This document shows positions 24,601-34,354 of a stretch of DNA of 64,000 nt, one piece after another. The DNA comes from Micropterus salmoides (taxonomy: Eukaryota; Chordata; Actinopteri; Centrarchiformes; Centrarchidae): NCBI RefSeq assembly GCF_014851395.1, contig NW_024043372.1, forward strand, positions 19,824,977 through 19,888,976, in the 5' to 3' direction. The notes below the pieces were generated by a model, which was not told where the DNA came from, ran no database searches, and saw only the letters and a program-made list of their open reading frames with translations. Position 1 is the stretch's first letter. Each line of letters begins with the position of its first letter. Position numbers and translations under genes: made by a program.

Positions 24601-24784
24601 CGCGTTAGGCCAGCAGGTTATATCAGGTACGTGAGTCAACATGCTGGTTAGCTAACGTTACTGTGATTTAGCTTACCGGCTAACAGTGCAGCTCACTTAC
24701 CTTTCGTTTTGGGACGTCTGCATTTTTACCCTTTTTAACTATTTTGGGGTTGTCTTTTTTCTTTATAAAGAAAGAAGAAGACAT
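15636..24784 (-). CDS. rrp9: U3 snoRNP-interacting WD40 protein RRP9 (U3-55K)
   Basis: Nucleolar WD40 protein of the U3 box C/D snoRNP, needed for early 18S rRNA processing. I joined 15 exons, in transcript order: 24784-24701, 24536-24457, 24332-24220, 24133-24066, 22879-22838, 22750-22624, 22530-22406, 19671-19579, 19478-19378, 19283-19149, 17897-17835, 17704-17547, 17303-17224, 17087-17014, 15738-15636. All have GT/AG junctions and the total of 1,446 nt gives 481 residues, close to human (475 from memory). The N-terminus MSSSFFIKKKDNPKIVKK is basic; it is followed by an acidic EEISSDSETES stretch and the family motif PQEKKLRLAKIYLDQLKEE. WD repeats run from about residue 130 to the end, including CMAISSDGKYL, SASHDRSVKVWNV, GGRDRSVRVWKI and GADDGSVSLW. 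The C-terminus reads GRWWRIKEAKNGIYIIPLKR. Neighbours: head-to-head with the BEN gene, tail-to-tail with grm2. Some short introns contrast with a 2.7-kb intron filled by nested transposons. Confidence 0.96.
20300..21978. mobile_element. hAT-like non-autonomous transposon inserted in the LINE
   Basis: The LINE word CTCACGGCT occurs directly outside both ends (20291-20299 and 21979-21987), which marks the target-site duplication; hAT elements make 8 bp. Ends are AAGGCTGGGCGGTAT at the left and, reversed, TAGGGCTGGGCGACAT at the right. ATACCGATATA words recur just inside both ends. No transposase frame is present. Most of its interior is a second element at 20541-21532. Confidence 0.8.
20541..21532. 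mobile_element. MITE with 46-bp inverted repeats nested in the hAT-like element
   Basis: The 46-bp ends 20541-20586 and 21487-21532 are inverted repeats matching at 41 of 46 positions; both begin CCAGGGGTCTC and end TACAAAACAGGGCTG. The 992-bp unit has no transposase. Flanking CTTTTAAA and CTTGTAAA may be a worn target duplication, but this is uncertain, so the superfamily is left open. Confidence 0.8.
22880..24065. other. Intron of rrp9 with an L2-type 3' repeat
   Basis: No exon is seen. About 23510-23755 is a dispersed repeat ending in a worn ATTGAAGTGACTTGAATTGAAT tail-like run (described separately). The rest is unremarkable AT-rich intron. Confidence 0.6.
23510..23755 (+). repeat. Dispersed teleost repeat with LINE-like 3' tail
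   Basis: The words GGTTTCTGCCTCTTAAAAGG, CTTGGTGGGAACTGTTGG and CACTATATAAATAAAATTGA end in a TTGAATTGAAT run, as in a very common fish retroelement 3' end. A second small fragment of the same family (GTTCCTGCCTCCTAAAAGG) is at about 55316-55345. Confidence 0.65.
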
Positions 24785-25360
24785 GGTGAAACGCGACGCT
24801 CACCGTTTCAAAGTAAACGACAACACTTAACTCCACAAGTTTCTCCGGCAGCAAGTCAACATTGAACCCACATGGATACACTGCAACCAAACCAGGATGC
24901 TGAAGTCAGGTTTGAAAGCGGACGCTGATTGGCTGATATTCACAGTTGCTCCTAAATATCCCGCCCTTTGTTGAAACTCTGAATTTTTATTGGTTAAATT
25001 CGGGGTTCAGATGAGCAGGAAACTGTACAGGGGCAAAATACTTCCCTCGGGGAATAAGTTTTCACAGCTTTGTTCCGCGAATAATTGTAAAAATAAGCAT
25101 TTCACAACACAGTAGTCTTATGCACATGTGTGCCATACACAATAAAAGGTAAATATAGGAGGCATATTTCAAACATATTAAACCGGAAACGTTTTGCGCG
25201 GCTGTTAAAAATTGGCCGTAATTTTATCAGGATCTATGTACTGTACTACTGCAGTAGTACTACTACTTCCTTTACTACGCAGTACTTCCATTTACTGCGC
25301 TGTCTCTGTTCTCAGTGAGTGTATTTACAGTATATCCTTGAAGTCGAGCTGAACGGGCAG
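24785..25360. promoter_or_regulatory. Bidirectional promoter interval and 5' non-coding exon of the BEN gene
   Basis: The rrp9 start codon (24784, minus) and the BEN-gene transcript (plus) are arranged head to head. The interval is relatively GC-rich and has two ATTGG (reverse CCAAT) boxes at 24928-24932 and 24989-24993, typical of TATA-less housekeeping promoters. A good donor, GGGCAG|GTGAGC, after 25360 suggests that a non-coding first exon of the BEN gene ends there and joins the exon at 25616. Transcription starts are inferred, not seen. Confidence 0.55.
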
Positions 25361-25622
25361 GTGAGCATCCTCTGAACCGTCTAACATTAAATATCACATG
25401 TGCTTGATAATGTATTGAAAGAGTCATTGTATCACTGAGTTGCTCAATCTGGAGACAATCTGGAGGCTAGTAGGAGGGGTTGAGTAGGCAGGGGGAGGGA
25501 GGTGCAAGGGGAACTAACTTTTCATCATTGTCATGCATGAATGCGTTTAAAAAGAATGAAACACGTGGAGCCGCTGAAAAAGTTTGACTTACAGTTTGAT
25601 TCCCATCTTATGCAGAAAATCA

Positions 25623-28600
25623 ATGCTTGATGTGTCAACTGATCAGATCATTACCCTCCCCAGATTTACTACCCCCATGCCACCCAAGAGAGAAGCAGGC
25701 GCGACTCCAACACAACCGCCAGTTAAGATGATAAAAATCAGCAATGATGGGCAGGAGTTTGGCAGTGATCCAGGGGAGGATAAGTACAGGTTGGTTGAAG
25801 GCTCCAGCTACTCACCTTTTCCCAACAATGAGGTGAGAGATTTTGCAATTTGATTGTGCATAAAATATCTGTTGTTCACCATTACTACACATGGAAGTTA
25901 TTCACGGCATTTCCTCTCATTTTGGCAGCATGAAACCATTGAGTTTGATGAAGAAAATGTCGCAAGTCCAGGCATCAGAACAGACACCATCAGTCTCCTC
26001 ATGAAAATAGAGCAGCTGCAGGCACAACTCAAATATGAACGCAGATGTAGAATTTTGGCTGAGAGAGAGTTGAGGGAGCTGAAAGGTGGGTGGAAAAAGA
26101 TGACTAATTTATTAAATAATATGCTAAAAGACCACACAGTTAAAGTACGGAATGTGACTCACTGTAATCAGGGCAGGGCCATAGGGTCATATTTTTGTAC
26201 ATTTGGGGGATCAAAAGCATACATAAAAATTTAGACCAAAACAACTTCTAAGTTAAATAAAGCAGACGAACAATATTTTAAAGGTAATGCTTTATTTGTA
26301 TGTCCATAATTTTCATAAAAAGATTCCTGGAAAAAACAATTTCATTTAGTACTAAACAAAAGGAAATCATTCATTAACTCAATTCTTACACTTTCAGTTA
26401 AATGCAGTAATCAATAGTGGGATTTGGGGAGTCATTTAGTCCATGCACAGCATTTTTCAGCATATCATTAAACATAGTTTGAGAATTTAGTCTCCACTAA
26501 TGAATAAAAAAATAAATAAAAAAAGTATATTTATCTATGATTAAATTGAGCTTCTCTCTCCAAGGACAGTCCTTTTTTCTTTTTTTTACATTTTCTCAGG
26601 AAACTTTTATTTTATTATATTATTAATAAATGGCAAACCTGTTAAGAAGTGTTACCAAATTAAATAAAAGGCATTTATTAGTCTTTACATACCTGTAAGT
26701 GTAGAAAGGTTTTCAAATAACATTATTATTTTTATTATTATGATTAATAATATAATTATATAACTGTTAAATTAACAATAAAATGGGATTTTCTAGGTAC
26801 TTTTACAGGTTTGGTTGTTGGCTGGTAAAAGGTTTCTTAGGTAACAGGCCCTGAGCCTGTGCTGTAAACATGCCATCTAATTACTCTGTGAATAAACTTG
26901 CTCTGTTTCAGCAGTTCTAAAGTGATTTGACACTTTACAGAGATGAACACACTCATGATGCAGATGAGGCACACGGCCCATGAACTTCGAGTCACTCTGG
27001 ATCAAGTTCTCCAAGGAGGCGATGCAGCAGCCGCACCACAGAACTCTCATGATGAGAGTATCGCTTTCCTGGCCGAGACTGAGGCTGAGATGAGAGCGGT
27101 TCATAATATCCCAGAGGTCAGGGCTCCCATATTTATAAGAACACAGTTTTGGGAAGAATGCTCAGTTAGTTTACATTTTGTTATCGTTGAAGAACCTGAA
27201 TTTAACCCTTGTTTTGTGTTTGGGTCTGTGGGACACGTTTTCAGTGTTTACCGAAAGAAAAATTATGCGATTTAGTATTTTTTTTCAACCTCGGACACTT
27301 TGGCCTTGGCAAATTTTCTGCAAATACATGTATATTAAAACATTTTCATTTTCAATGACTTCACATTGTACACACCACCTACACATTTATATAACACATG
27401 TAGTGTTTGGTTCCATTAGACCTGCAGGTAATAAAAGAGTGGAGGTGCTGGGTCCTTTCACTCTGTCCTTCTCCTACATGGCCTGCTGTTAGAGTGTGAT
27501 TTTTTTTGTCCTTTTTTATTTTTATTTTTTATTTTTTTCCTGCTCCTACTAATCACCATAGACTGTATTCATGCACAAGGTTGCATGTTTGTTACATTTC
27601 AAGTACCAAAACCTGTCTGCTCTCACATTCCCACACATTTTACCTTCTGTCTTGTGGAAACCACTCGCAGTCGATGAATATAGCGAAAAGGATCTCTGAT
27701 CAGAGGGCCTTAGAGAGAGAAAGGCTTGGGAAGGTAATGAAGAGGAAGATTTATCAGAATTTGAAGATTACATTTCTGGTGTCTCGCAGTGAGTTTGAAG
27801 GAGGGAGAGAGAGAGAGAGAGAATTCCTGATGAAGTATTTTCATCATTCTGGGTTGCGGCCACTTAGCAACAAAAAGAAGCGCTACAAGGTGTGTGGACG
27901 CAAGATGGATAAAAAGACACACTATACATGCATCATGCGCAAGGAATATAAATGCAACACACACAAAGTAAAACTCTGCCCCTCATGTGTTGCATAAGCT
28001 GGCATTGTTTCATTTAGATTTACACCCACATGTTGATAATTTTTAACATTTTTGCAAAAAAACCTATTTATAGATATAATCTAACAGAGGTAAATATTAA
28101 CTGTATATACTGTCTTCACTGATAGTAATTGTGATAAAGTACACATCTGGTATTTTTACATAATGTTTATGACTGTATTGATTTAAAAATCCAATAATGC
28201 GGTGGGTCCACCACAATTTTACAAACCTGGAGGTGTCAGATTCAGGCATTGATGTGTCTTAATATGTTTGTAGCTAACATTTTCTTCATCTAACCCTAAC
28301 CCTTTTTTTGCCCTCAGGATGATCACAACTTCTTGTATCTCTCTGAGAATCTTCGAGTGCCAAAAAATCTTTACGAGCGCATTGCAGAGATCGCAGACTA
28401 CAAGAAGTACACGTCTGCTCTGCTGATGATGCTTTTTGACCGAGAAACTTTGGCCACACACTCTCTGCAAGGCCGGAGGAACACTTTTACTGGAGAGGAT
28501 TGCCAGAAGCCTCAACTCCCACCGGAGATCTTGAGAAGTATAATCGGTAAAATAAAGAACATTACGTATCATTGAATTTTTCTGCACACAGACCTTCTAT

Positions 28601-28875
28601 TAGAGGCTCATTATTTATAAATTCAAGAATGGAAAATGGAGATTTTAATTTTTATTATGTTTCTTCTTCCAGATCACGTGGCAGTCAAGTTCAACGTTGA
28701 TAGCAGCCAAATAAAAACTGCAATCCGCACAAAGTTGAATAATGAAGACAAGCTATTAAAGAAGAGACTGGGTTTGGGTAAAGCTGAAAGCAAAGCTGTT
28801 ACTGATCAAAGCTTTTGCCAAGATACTGCACTGCTGCCGGAAAACGGAGCAATGGGAAATGATTCTCAGTTATAA
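25623..28875 (+). CDS. BEN-domain protein with central coiled coil
   Basis: Five coding exons join in frame to 324 residues: 25623-25832, 25929-26085, 26941-27116, 28318-28546, 28673-28875. Residues 1-70 are polar and Pro-rich (PRFTTPMPPKREAG), with a PPVKMIKIS stretch. About residues 85-150 look like a coiled coil (LLMKIEQLQAQLKYERRC, LAERELRELK, LMMQMRHTAHELRVTLDQVL). About residues 185-285 form a BEN domain: YTSALLMMLFDRETLATHSL, then IKTAIRTKLNNEDKLLKKR. BEN domains bind DNA and act in transcriptional repression; that role is inferred from the family. The ATHSL-G and KLNN words recall BEND6, but overall I cannot name the orthologue, so no symbol is given. The start at 25623 is the first ATG after the acceptor at 25615; in-frame ATGs downstream are less likely. 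The exon at 26941 begins directly after a TTTACAG acceptor. AATAAA lies at 29506. Confidence 0.85.
27580..28000 (+). mobile_element. Possible piggyBac-type transposase remnant in an intron
   Basis: One frame reads KKRYKVCGRKMDKKTHYTC followed by KCNTHKVKLCPSCV and a stop at 27995-27997. The spacing of Cys and aromatic residues resembles the C-terminal cysteine-rich end of piggyBac-type transposases. Slightly upstream another frame gives an acidic run EEEDLSEFEDYISG, like a piggyBac N-terminus, so the piece could be an internally deleted copy. A GA-repeat interrupts it. No TTAA-flanked ends were established. It lies between BEN-gene exons three and four and does not fit the splice pattern. Confidence 0.4.
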
Positions 28876-29505
28876 CCTTCAGAGTCTGCCTTCTTCTGTT
28901 AGCCACCCAGTATTTCATGTCTGATAGAAACATGTGACAAATTGCCTTTTTAAAACCACATGTAGTTTATTCGGTATTGAAATTTAGGTAGTTGTAGATA
29001 GTACAGTTGTTTTTTGTTTGTTTTTTTGTTTTTTTTTACACTTTTTAGACATCTAACTTTGACATCTAACTTTACTTTGACAGCTGTTTTTGTCAACCAT
29101 GTGTTTAAAAAAGTTTAACCTGGTAACCCAACCAAGACTTTCAATAGCAATATAAAGTGTCACATGTGTAATCGTCAGTGGGTAAAAACAACAAAGTGTT
29201 CTTATTTCATTTGAGGTAGTAAGTGGCAGGATTGCGAAGTACATGTATACAAGTTTACTGGTTTGATTTTTCAATCAGCAGGCCTTTGCGTGATCGACAA
29301 TTTTAGGACAATTGAAAATGTTTTAAGCAATAGTGATGTCATTTGTTGCCTTCTGTTCATGACACATTTACACTAAGTGATACTGTGTTTCTAGAGTAGT
29401 GTTTTTGCAGTTACAAAATATGCTGTAAGTGATAATTAATCTTCCTGCTTCCACAACATCTCTTACATCACTTCTCTGTTTGTTGTGCTTATGTATGTAA
29501 GGGCA

Positions 29506-29511
29506 AATAAA
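29506..29511 (+). promoter_or_regulatory. Candidate polyadenylation signal of the BEN gene
   Basis: AATAAA about 630 bp after the BEN-gene stop, with a GT-rich region upstream and no earlier strong signal on this strand. Confidence 0.5.
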
Positions 29512-32500
29512 CTTTTTGAACTGATATCCTTCTGTTATCTTAGCTTGGACCCGTTCTTACGTCACCACGGTGAGGTACAGTAGGTCTATGCTCTCATGTC
29601 AGTTTTGTTTTGCCAAGAACCAACCCTGCTGCAGGTAGCAGTCGACTCCCAAAAGAGTACAACTGTTGTGAAATGAAGGTTTCTGTTACTTGGAGGGGAA
29701 AAATTTGCCTCCATTTAAACAAGAAAATAAAGTGTTTAAACTGGTGAATGGACTGAACAAATCCAACCAATACGTCAGGGTATTTTTATCCTCTCAGAAG
29801 CTCTGGAGAGGAGGATAGAGCAGCATGTGTAAAGACCATGGAATAGTGGACAGTGTGTGACAGTCACGGCCACTGACTGATGAAAGAGCATGTGTGGGAC
29901 ATGGTTAATGTCAGTGGGTGGCAGTTTGACACAGTCTTCTCTTGAATATGATAATCACCAATTGCTGGCTCCTCCCCTCCGCCCCCCTGCTTTTACTCAG
30001 GCCAGCTGTGCTGTCTCAGTGGAAGCACAACACATCACCTCACTCTCGCTCTCTGGTAGATCTGAGCATCTACTGTTTGTATGGTAAATCACAGCAGAGT
30101 TCCTGATGGATCTCTGTAAGGTGGACCAGCACTCTGAAACCAGCTCCTGAGCACTGAGTTTGGGGCCTTTGAAGGATTTAGGGAATCATCATGATTTGGG
30201 AGCTCTCTGCTTTACAAGACTCGGAAAAATCCTTTTGGAGGAGCCACTGCCAATTTTCAAAATGTAAGAGTTGCTTGTTAAAGTATTGTGTTAGTAAGCC
30301 TTTCTTTGATAATCAGTGGAGTTGATATCAAAGAATATGAACGCTCACATTATATTTGGTGAGTTTAATAATTAAGGAAAAAATACAGTAGACTTTTTCA
30401 TGTTTTTCTCTACGTAATGTTATCACTCCAAGGTTTAATGGCATAATGGAATAAACAAGAGGCCTGAGAAGTACAAACAGAATAGTTCGAGCATCTTGCG
30501 GAGGTACATGTGTTTGAGAATGTGGGAAGGACTTAGGGGGGACATTTGAGTCAACAAAATGTAAGGTCAGTGATACAACTTTGATTCTTATGGGCCTGGC
30601 ATGCTGCTGTCTGGTGACATTTTGACCACCAATTGAACTAACACTAATTGTGGAAATTACATTAACACAAGAGCCTTAAGACTAGTACACTCTGAGGCAA
30701 CTGATGTTATTATAAACCAGTGATATCTAAAGAAAGATTTCTGATAGTTTTGAACATGAACTTTTAGCATTAAGGACGACAAACCAGAAAAGAAATTGTT
30801 GTAGTGACTCCTCCATTTTTGCAGCTGACCTTTACATAGTTACTCACGCTGTTCCTGGACAGGATAGGGGCTGTTGCTAATTGTCATTTTATTTTGATGT
30901 CTTAGGTGGAATCTGATATATCTTCTAAATGGACTATTACAATTTCAGTGTATTTATATTGGATGTACAATAATGGAAATGTACTTCAATTTATCTAATA
31001 TGATTATTTTGTCTTCTTTTATTCAATGTAACCGATGCTAATTGTATTGTATTAAATTCACATCATCATTTCTGAAATCTCATGTTAATTTAAATTACAT
31101 CCACTAAAACAAATTCTGTGTGAAATCTTTGAGATATTTAATGCTTAATTTTACTTTTTCATTTGATATAAAATGAATGTTAATCACACTTCCATTACAT
31201 TTAGCTGACGCTTTTATCAAAAGCTATACATGTCAGAGGTCACACGCCTCTGGAGCAACGAGAGGTTAAGTGTCTTGGTCAGGGACATAATGGTGGATGG
31301 GTCATAGTGGGGTACTGAACCAGGGTCTCTCACACCAAAGGCAGGTGTCTTATCCATTGCACCATCACTACCCTAAAGTGCATTCAAATTTATTATTAAC
31401 ATAATTAAGAAAGTCACGACAAAGGGTGGGATAATGGGGTTTCTCTGAACAGGGTAAAATGCGCTGTAACAGCAGCTTTGTAAGGGATAAAAAAAACCTG
31501 CATAATTCCCTCATCCTCATTACAATGCAGATGTAAAGTAATGTTAAACATTTTAATGATGACTTCTTTCTACTCAAAAAGTAGTAACACAGGAAAAACT
31601 ACAGCAGAATCCACTGCATGTTTATCTGTTGAATTTACAGTACAAAAGGTTTCAGAGAACTAAACAAGCTGGAGATAACTAGTGGCTGAAAATAATCACC
31701 TCCTTCAGAAGTACAGTAAAACGTGGACTTAGCATATGCCGCGCTGAAACCGGAACATGATGGAAAATGAGGACACCCTTACATAATATGCATGAGAATG
31801 TACATGTACTAGTCCTTTCTGGGGATAAATCTCACTGCAAACGTGGCATGCCAATAGCTGTCCACCAGAGAAGATTACAGCGGGGGAAAGCATCAGTGGA
31901 GCCCTGGCAGCGAGCAATCACATGTATTTAGGACAGCTTCCTCCACATACATCATACATTTGAAACCTGATTGTAATGATTATCAGTGCAAGATGGCAGA
32001 AAGGCCCTATGTTTGTGTTTAATCAAAATGTACTGTAAACACGTAATTCAGTCAGTGCTTTCTAGTTGTTTTTCAGAAAACAATTAAACAAGGATTGGGG
32101 GTCAAACTTGTCTTAACAAGAGGACTGCTCTTTGATGGTGCCGTGCAGGTCGACACTGAACACATATTAATCAATGCAGCCAGTTCTCTGCAGCTGGGCA
32201 AAACAAGCGCACTCATTATCTTTCATTTCAAGAAGAAGGGGACGGCTGGAGGAGAGACAGGGTGTCCTCCATGAATTATTCCTATTGATCATATCTGTCC
32301 CTCACTAAAAGAGAGAGAGCCTTCTTCAATATTCCCACAAATGTGTAAATTTATTGTTTAACTTTCCAGTACCTTTAAGACATGTATGTGCGTGTTCTGT
32401 TGAAGGTTATGAGGCTGCAGTGAGGATCTCTGGGTGTTTATATTTACACATTTCATATCAGTAACTAGTGGTGGACTAAAAGGCAGGAGATCTAGCTGCT

Positions 32501-32911
32501 TCAATTTTGACCATTCTTCTAAAATGTGACTCATGAGTCCCCCAACTTTATAGAAGTGTAATGTTAAATTGCTTCAGTACCCCTTTAACACAACTAAATG
32601 TGTTCATCCACCTTAATGAACTCAGAGAGAGTGAATATTGGATTTACGTTCATGAGGCGGAGACAAACATGACTCCAAATGAATGTGTATGTGTAAATCT
32701 GTTTGCTAACATGTTGATCAAACGTGATAATATGTTAGGGATGTGTTCGCAACTTGTTAAATATCCTGTTTTAATGGACTTTATTTTCTCTAACACAGGC
32801 GTGAAGAGTATTTCATTTGATGTCTGAAGGATCCTTCAACCTCATTTCTGAACAATGGGAGAGTCTGGAACACAGATGTGTACTTTTACTTTGGAACCTT
32901 TACTATGAACC
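29512..32911. other. Intergenic region upstream of gpr62
   Basis: No coding gene is recognised. A SINE-like repeat lies at about 31185-31375. CTCTAACACAG at 32790-32800 is a fair splice acceptor 111 bp before the gpr62 start, and TTTTCAAAATG|TAAGAG near 30262 is a weak possible donor, so gpr62 may have a distant non-coding exon. Nothing else stands out. Confidence 0.5.
31185..31375. repeat. SINE-like dispersed teleost repeat
   Basis: The start CATTACATTTAGCTGACGCT and the TTTTATCAAAAGC that follows, then CTTGGTCAGGGACA, TGAACCAGGGTCTC and CTTATCCATTGCACCATCAC, match the wording of an abundant fish short repeat with a tRNA-like tail segment. The copy is diverged. Confidence 0.6.
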
Positions 32912-34192
32912 ATGGAGGACAACAGTCCATTTCTGACCCCTGAGTACAATGACAGCACCACCGTGTGGGCGCTGATGCCATCAGCTCCCAGCAGACAGCT
33001 GGGCACCCTTCCCAACCCACAGACACGCTTTAAGGATTTGACAGGCATATTTTTCATGGTGACCCTGAATGTTCTGGCACTTCTGGCCAACACTGCTGTT
33101 TTGGTTGTTGTCATTAAAGCACCTCATCTCAGGAAATTTGCCTTTGTGTGCCACCTGTGTGCAGTGGACCTGCTGTGTTCCATCTTGCTCATGCCCCTCG
33201 GGATTGTGTCCAGCTCTCCGTACTTTGCTGGTGTGGTGTTCACTGTGCTGGAGTGCCAGGTGTACGTCTTCCTCAGTGTAACCCTCATAGCTGCCTCTAT
33301 CTTCACCATCACAGCCATCAGTGTGGAGCGTTACTACTACATTGTCCACCCCATGCACTATGAGGTCAAGATGACGCTGAAGCTGACTGCTGCCGTGATA
33401 GTGATAGCGTGGGTGGCCTCTGCCGTGCTGGGGTTGTCCACAGTCTTTGGGTGGCAGTCCTACGGAAGCCTGAGCTCCATCAGTGCAGCACACTGCTCGC
33501 TGCATTGGAGCCACAGTGACCACAGACAAGTCTTCTCGGTGCTCTTTACTGTCACCTGTTTCTGCCTGCCTGCTGTTGTGATTTTTGCTGTCTACTGTAA
33601 TGTGTACAAGGTGGCCCGTATGGCTGCCCGCCAGCATGGACCTCTGCCCTTGTGGACAAACAGTCAACTGAAGCATCGCTCTGACTCAATAAACAGCCAG
33701 ACTACCATCATCACAACACGCAACGCCCCCCGTCGGATTATGCGTGAGCGCACGTTTGGTGGAGGTAAAGCCGCTTTCACTCTGGTGGTTATTGTTGGCC
33801 AGTTTCTGATCTGCTGGTTGCCTTACTTTGCCTTCCACCTTCATATGACACTAGATCCATCACCCAAGATTCCTGATGACCTGGAGGATGCAGTCACCTG
33901 GCTGGCATATTCTTCCTTTGCTATTAACCCATTTTTTTATGGGCTTCTTAACCGGCAGATCAGGGAGGAACTTTGTAAGGTCAGGCGCTGCTACTCCGCC
34001 CGACCACTCGAGCTGGCTGTCTCCAGCCATGAGGGCTCAGGCAACGAAAACTTCCTGCAGTTCCTCCATAGGACCAGCTGCACAATAGAGACACGTGCAA
34101 GTTTTGCCATATCCAGTCCTCAAAGCACTCTGGATCAAGCTGGGCAAACTGGTTTCAGGATACCAGGACAGATCCCAGAAGAGTTCAATTAG
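32912..34192 (+). CDS. gpr62: Orphan class A GPCR, GPR62
   Basis: Single-exon rhodopsin-family receptor of 426 residues in the plasma membrane. The N-terminus has a glycosylation site (NDST). TM1 is near residues 45-68 (FFMVTLNVLALLANTAVL). The TM3 end reads ERYYYIVHP, so Glu replaces the usual Asp of DRY, as in GPR61/GPR62. TM6 carries CWLPYF and TM7 carries NPFFY (the NPxxY motif). The third loop has RSDSINS, comparable with RSDSLDS of GPR62, and FGGGKAAFTL, shared with GPR61. The tail ends GFRIPGQIPEEFN. VTWLAYSSFAINPFFYGLLN and the nearby rrp9 and grm2 (human GPR62 and RRP9 are close neighbours) favour GPR62 over its paralogue GPR61. No ligand is established. The start ATG has a good context (GAACCATGG). 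Confidence 0.88.
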   Translation: MEDNSPFLTPEYNDSTTVWALMPSAPSRQLGTLPNPQTRFKDLTGIFFMVTLNVLALLANTAVLVVVIKAPHLRKFAFVCHLCAVDLLCSILLMPLGIVSSSPYFAGVVFTVLECQVYVFLSVTLIAASIFTITAISVERYYYIVHPMHYEVKMTLKLTAAVIVIAWVASAVLGLSTVFGWQSYGSLSSISAAHCSLHWSHSDHRQVFSVLFTVTCFCLPAVVIFAVYCNVYKVARMAARQHGPLPLWTNSQLKHRSDSINSQTTIITTRNAPRRIMRERTFGGGKAAFTLVVIVGQFLICWLPYFAFHLHMTLDPSPKIPDDLEDAVTWLAYSSFAINPFFYGLLNRQIREELCKVRRCYSARPLELAVSSHEGSGNENFLQFLHRTSCTIETRASFAISSPQSTLDQAGQTGFRIPGQIPEEFN

Positions 34193-34348
34193 ATACCTCA
34201 CTGTTGTGCCACAGCATTAGTAGCCTGTAGGGATATTACCATTAGCAACAAGATAAAAAATGATCCACAGGGGTTAACAGTAGTGACTGTTGCAATATGT
34301 CTGTAAACTTTATTTGCATACAGTAAAAGCTAAGATACTGCTCCAAGA

Positions 34349-34354
34349 AATAAA
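34349..34354 (+). promoter_or_regulatory. Candidate polyadenylation signal of gpr62
   Basis: AATAAA lies about 155 bp after the gpr62 stop codon and is the first on this strand. Confidence 0.6.

Noticed and set aside
27178..27492. Open frame of 104 codons as a possible extra BEN-gene exon
   Set aside because: The exon ending at 27116 and the exon starting at 28318 already agree in phase, and the intervening text shows no domain.
28285..28300. CTAACCCTAACCC resembling a telomere repeat
   Set aside because: Only two units, and it lies in the branch-point and polypyrimidine region before the BEN exon at 28318.
32981..33676. Long open frame (231 codons) on the minus strand
   Set aside because: It is antisense to gpr62 and arises from the codon use of that gene.
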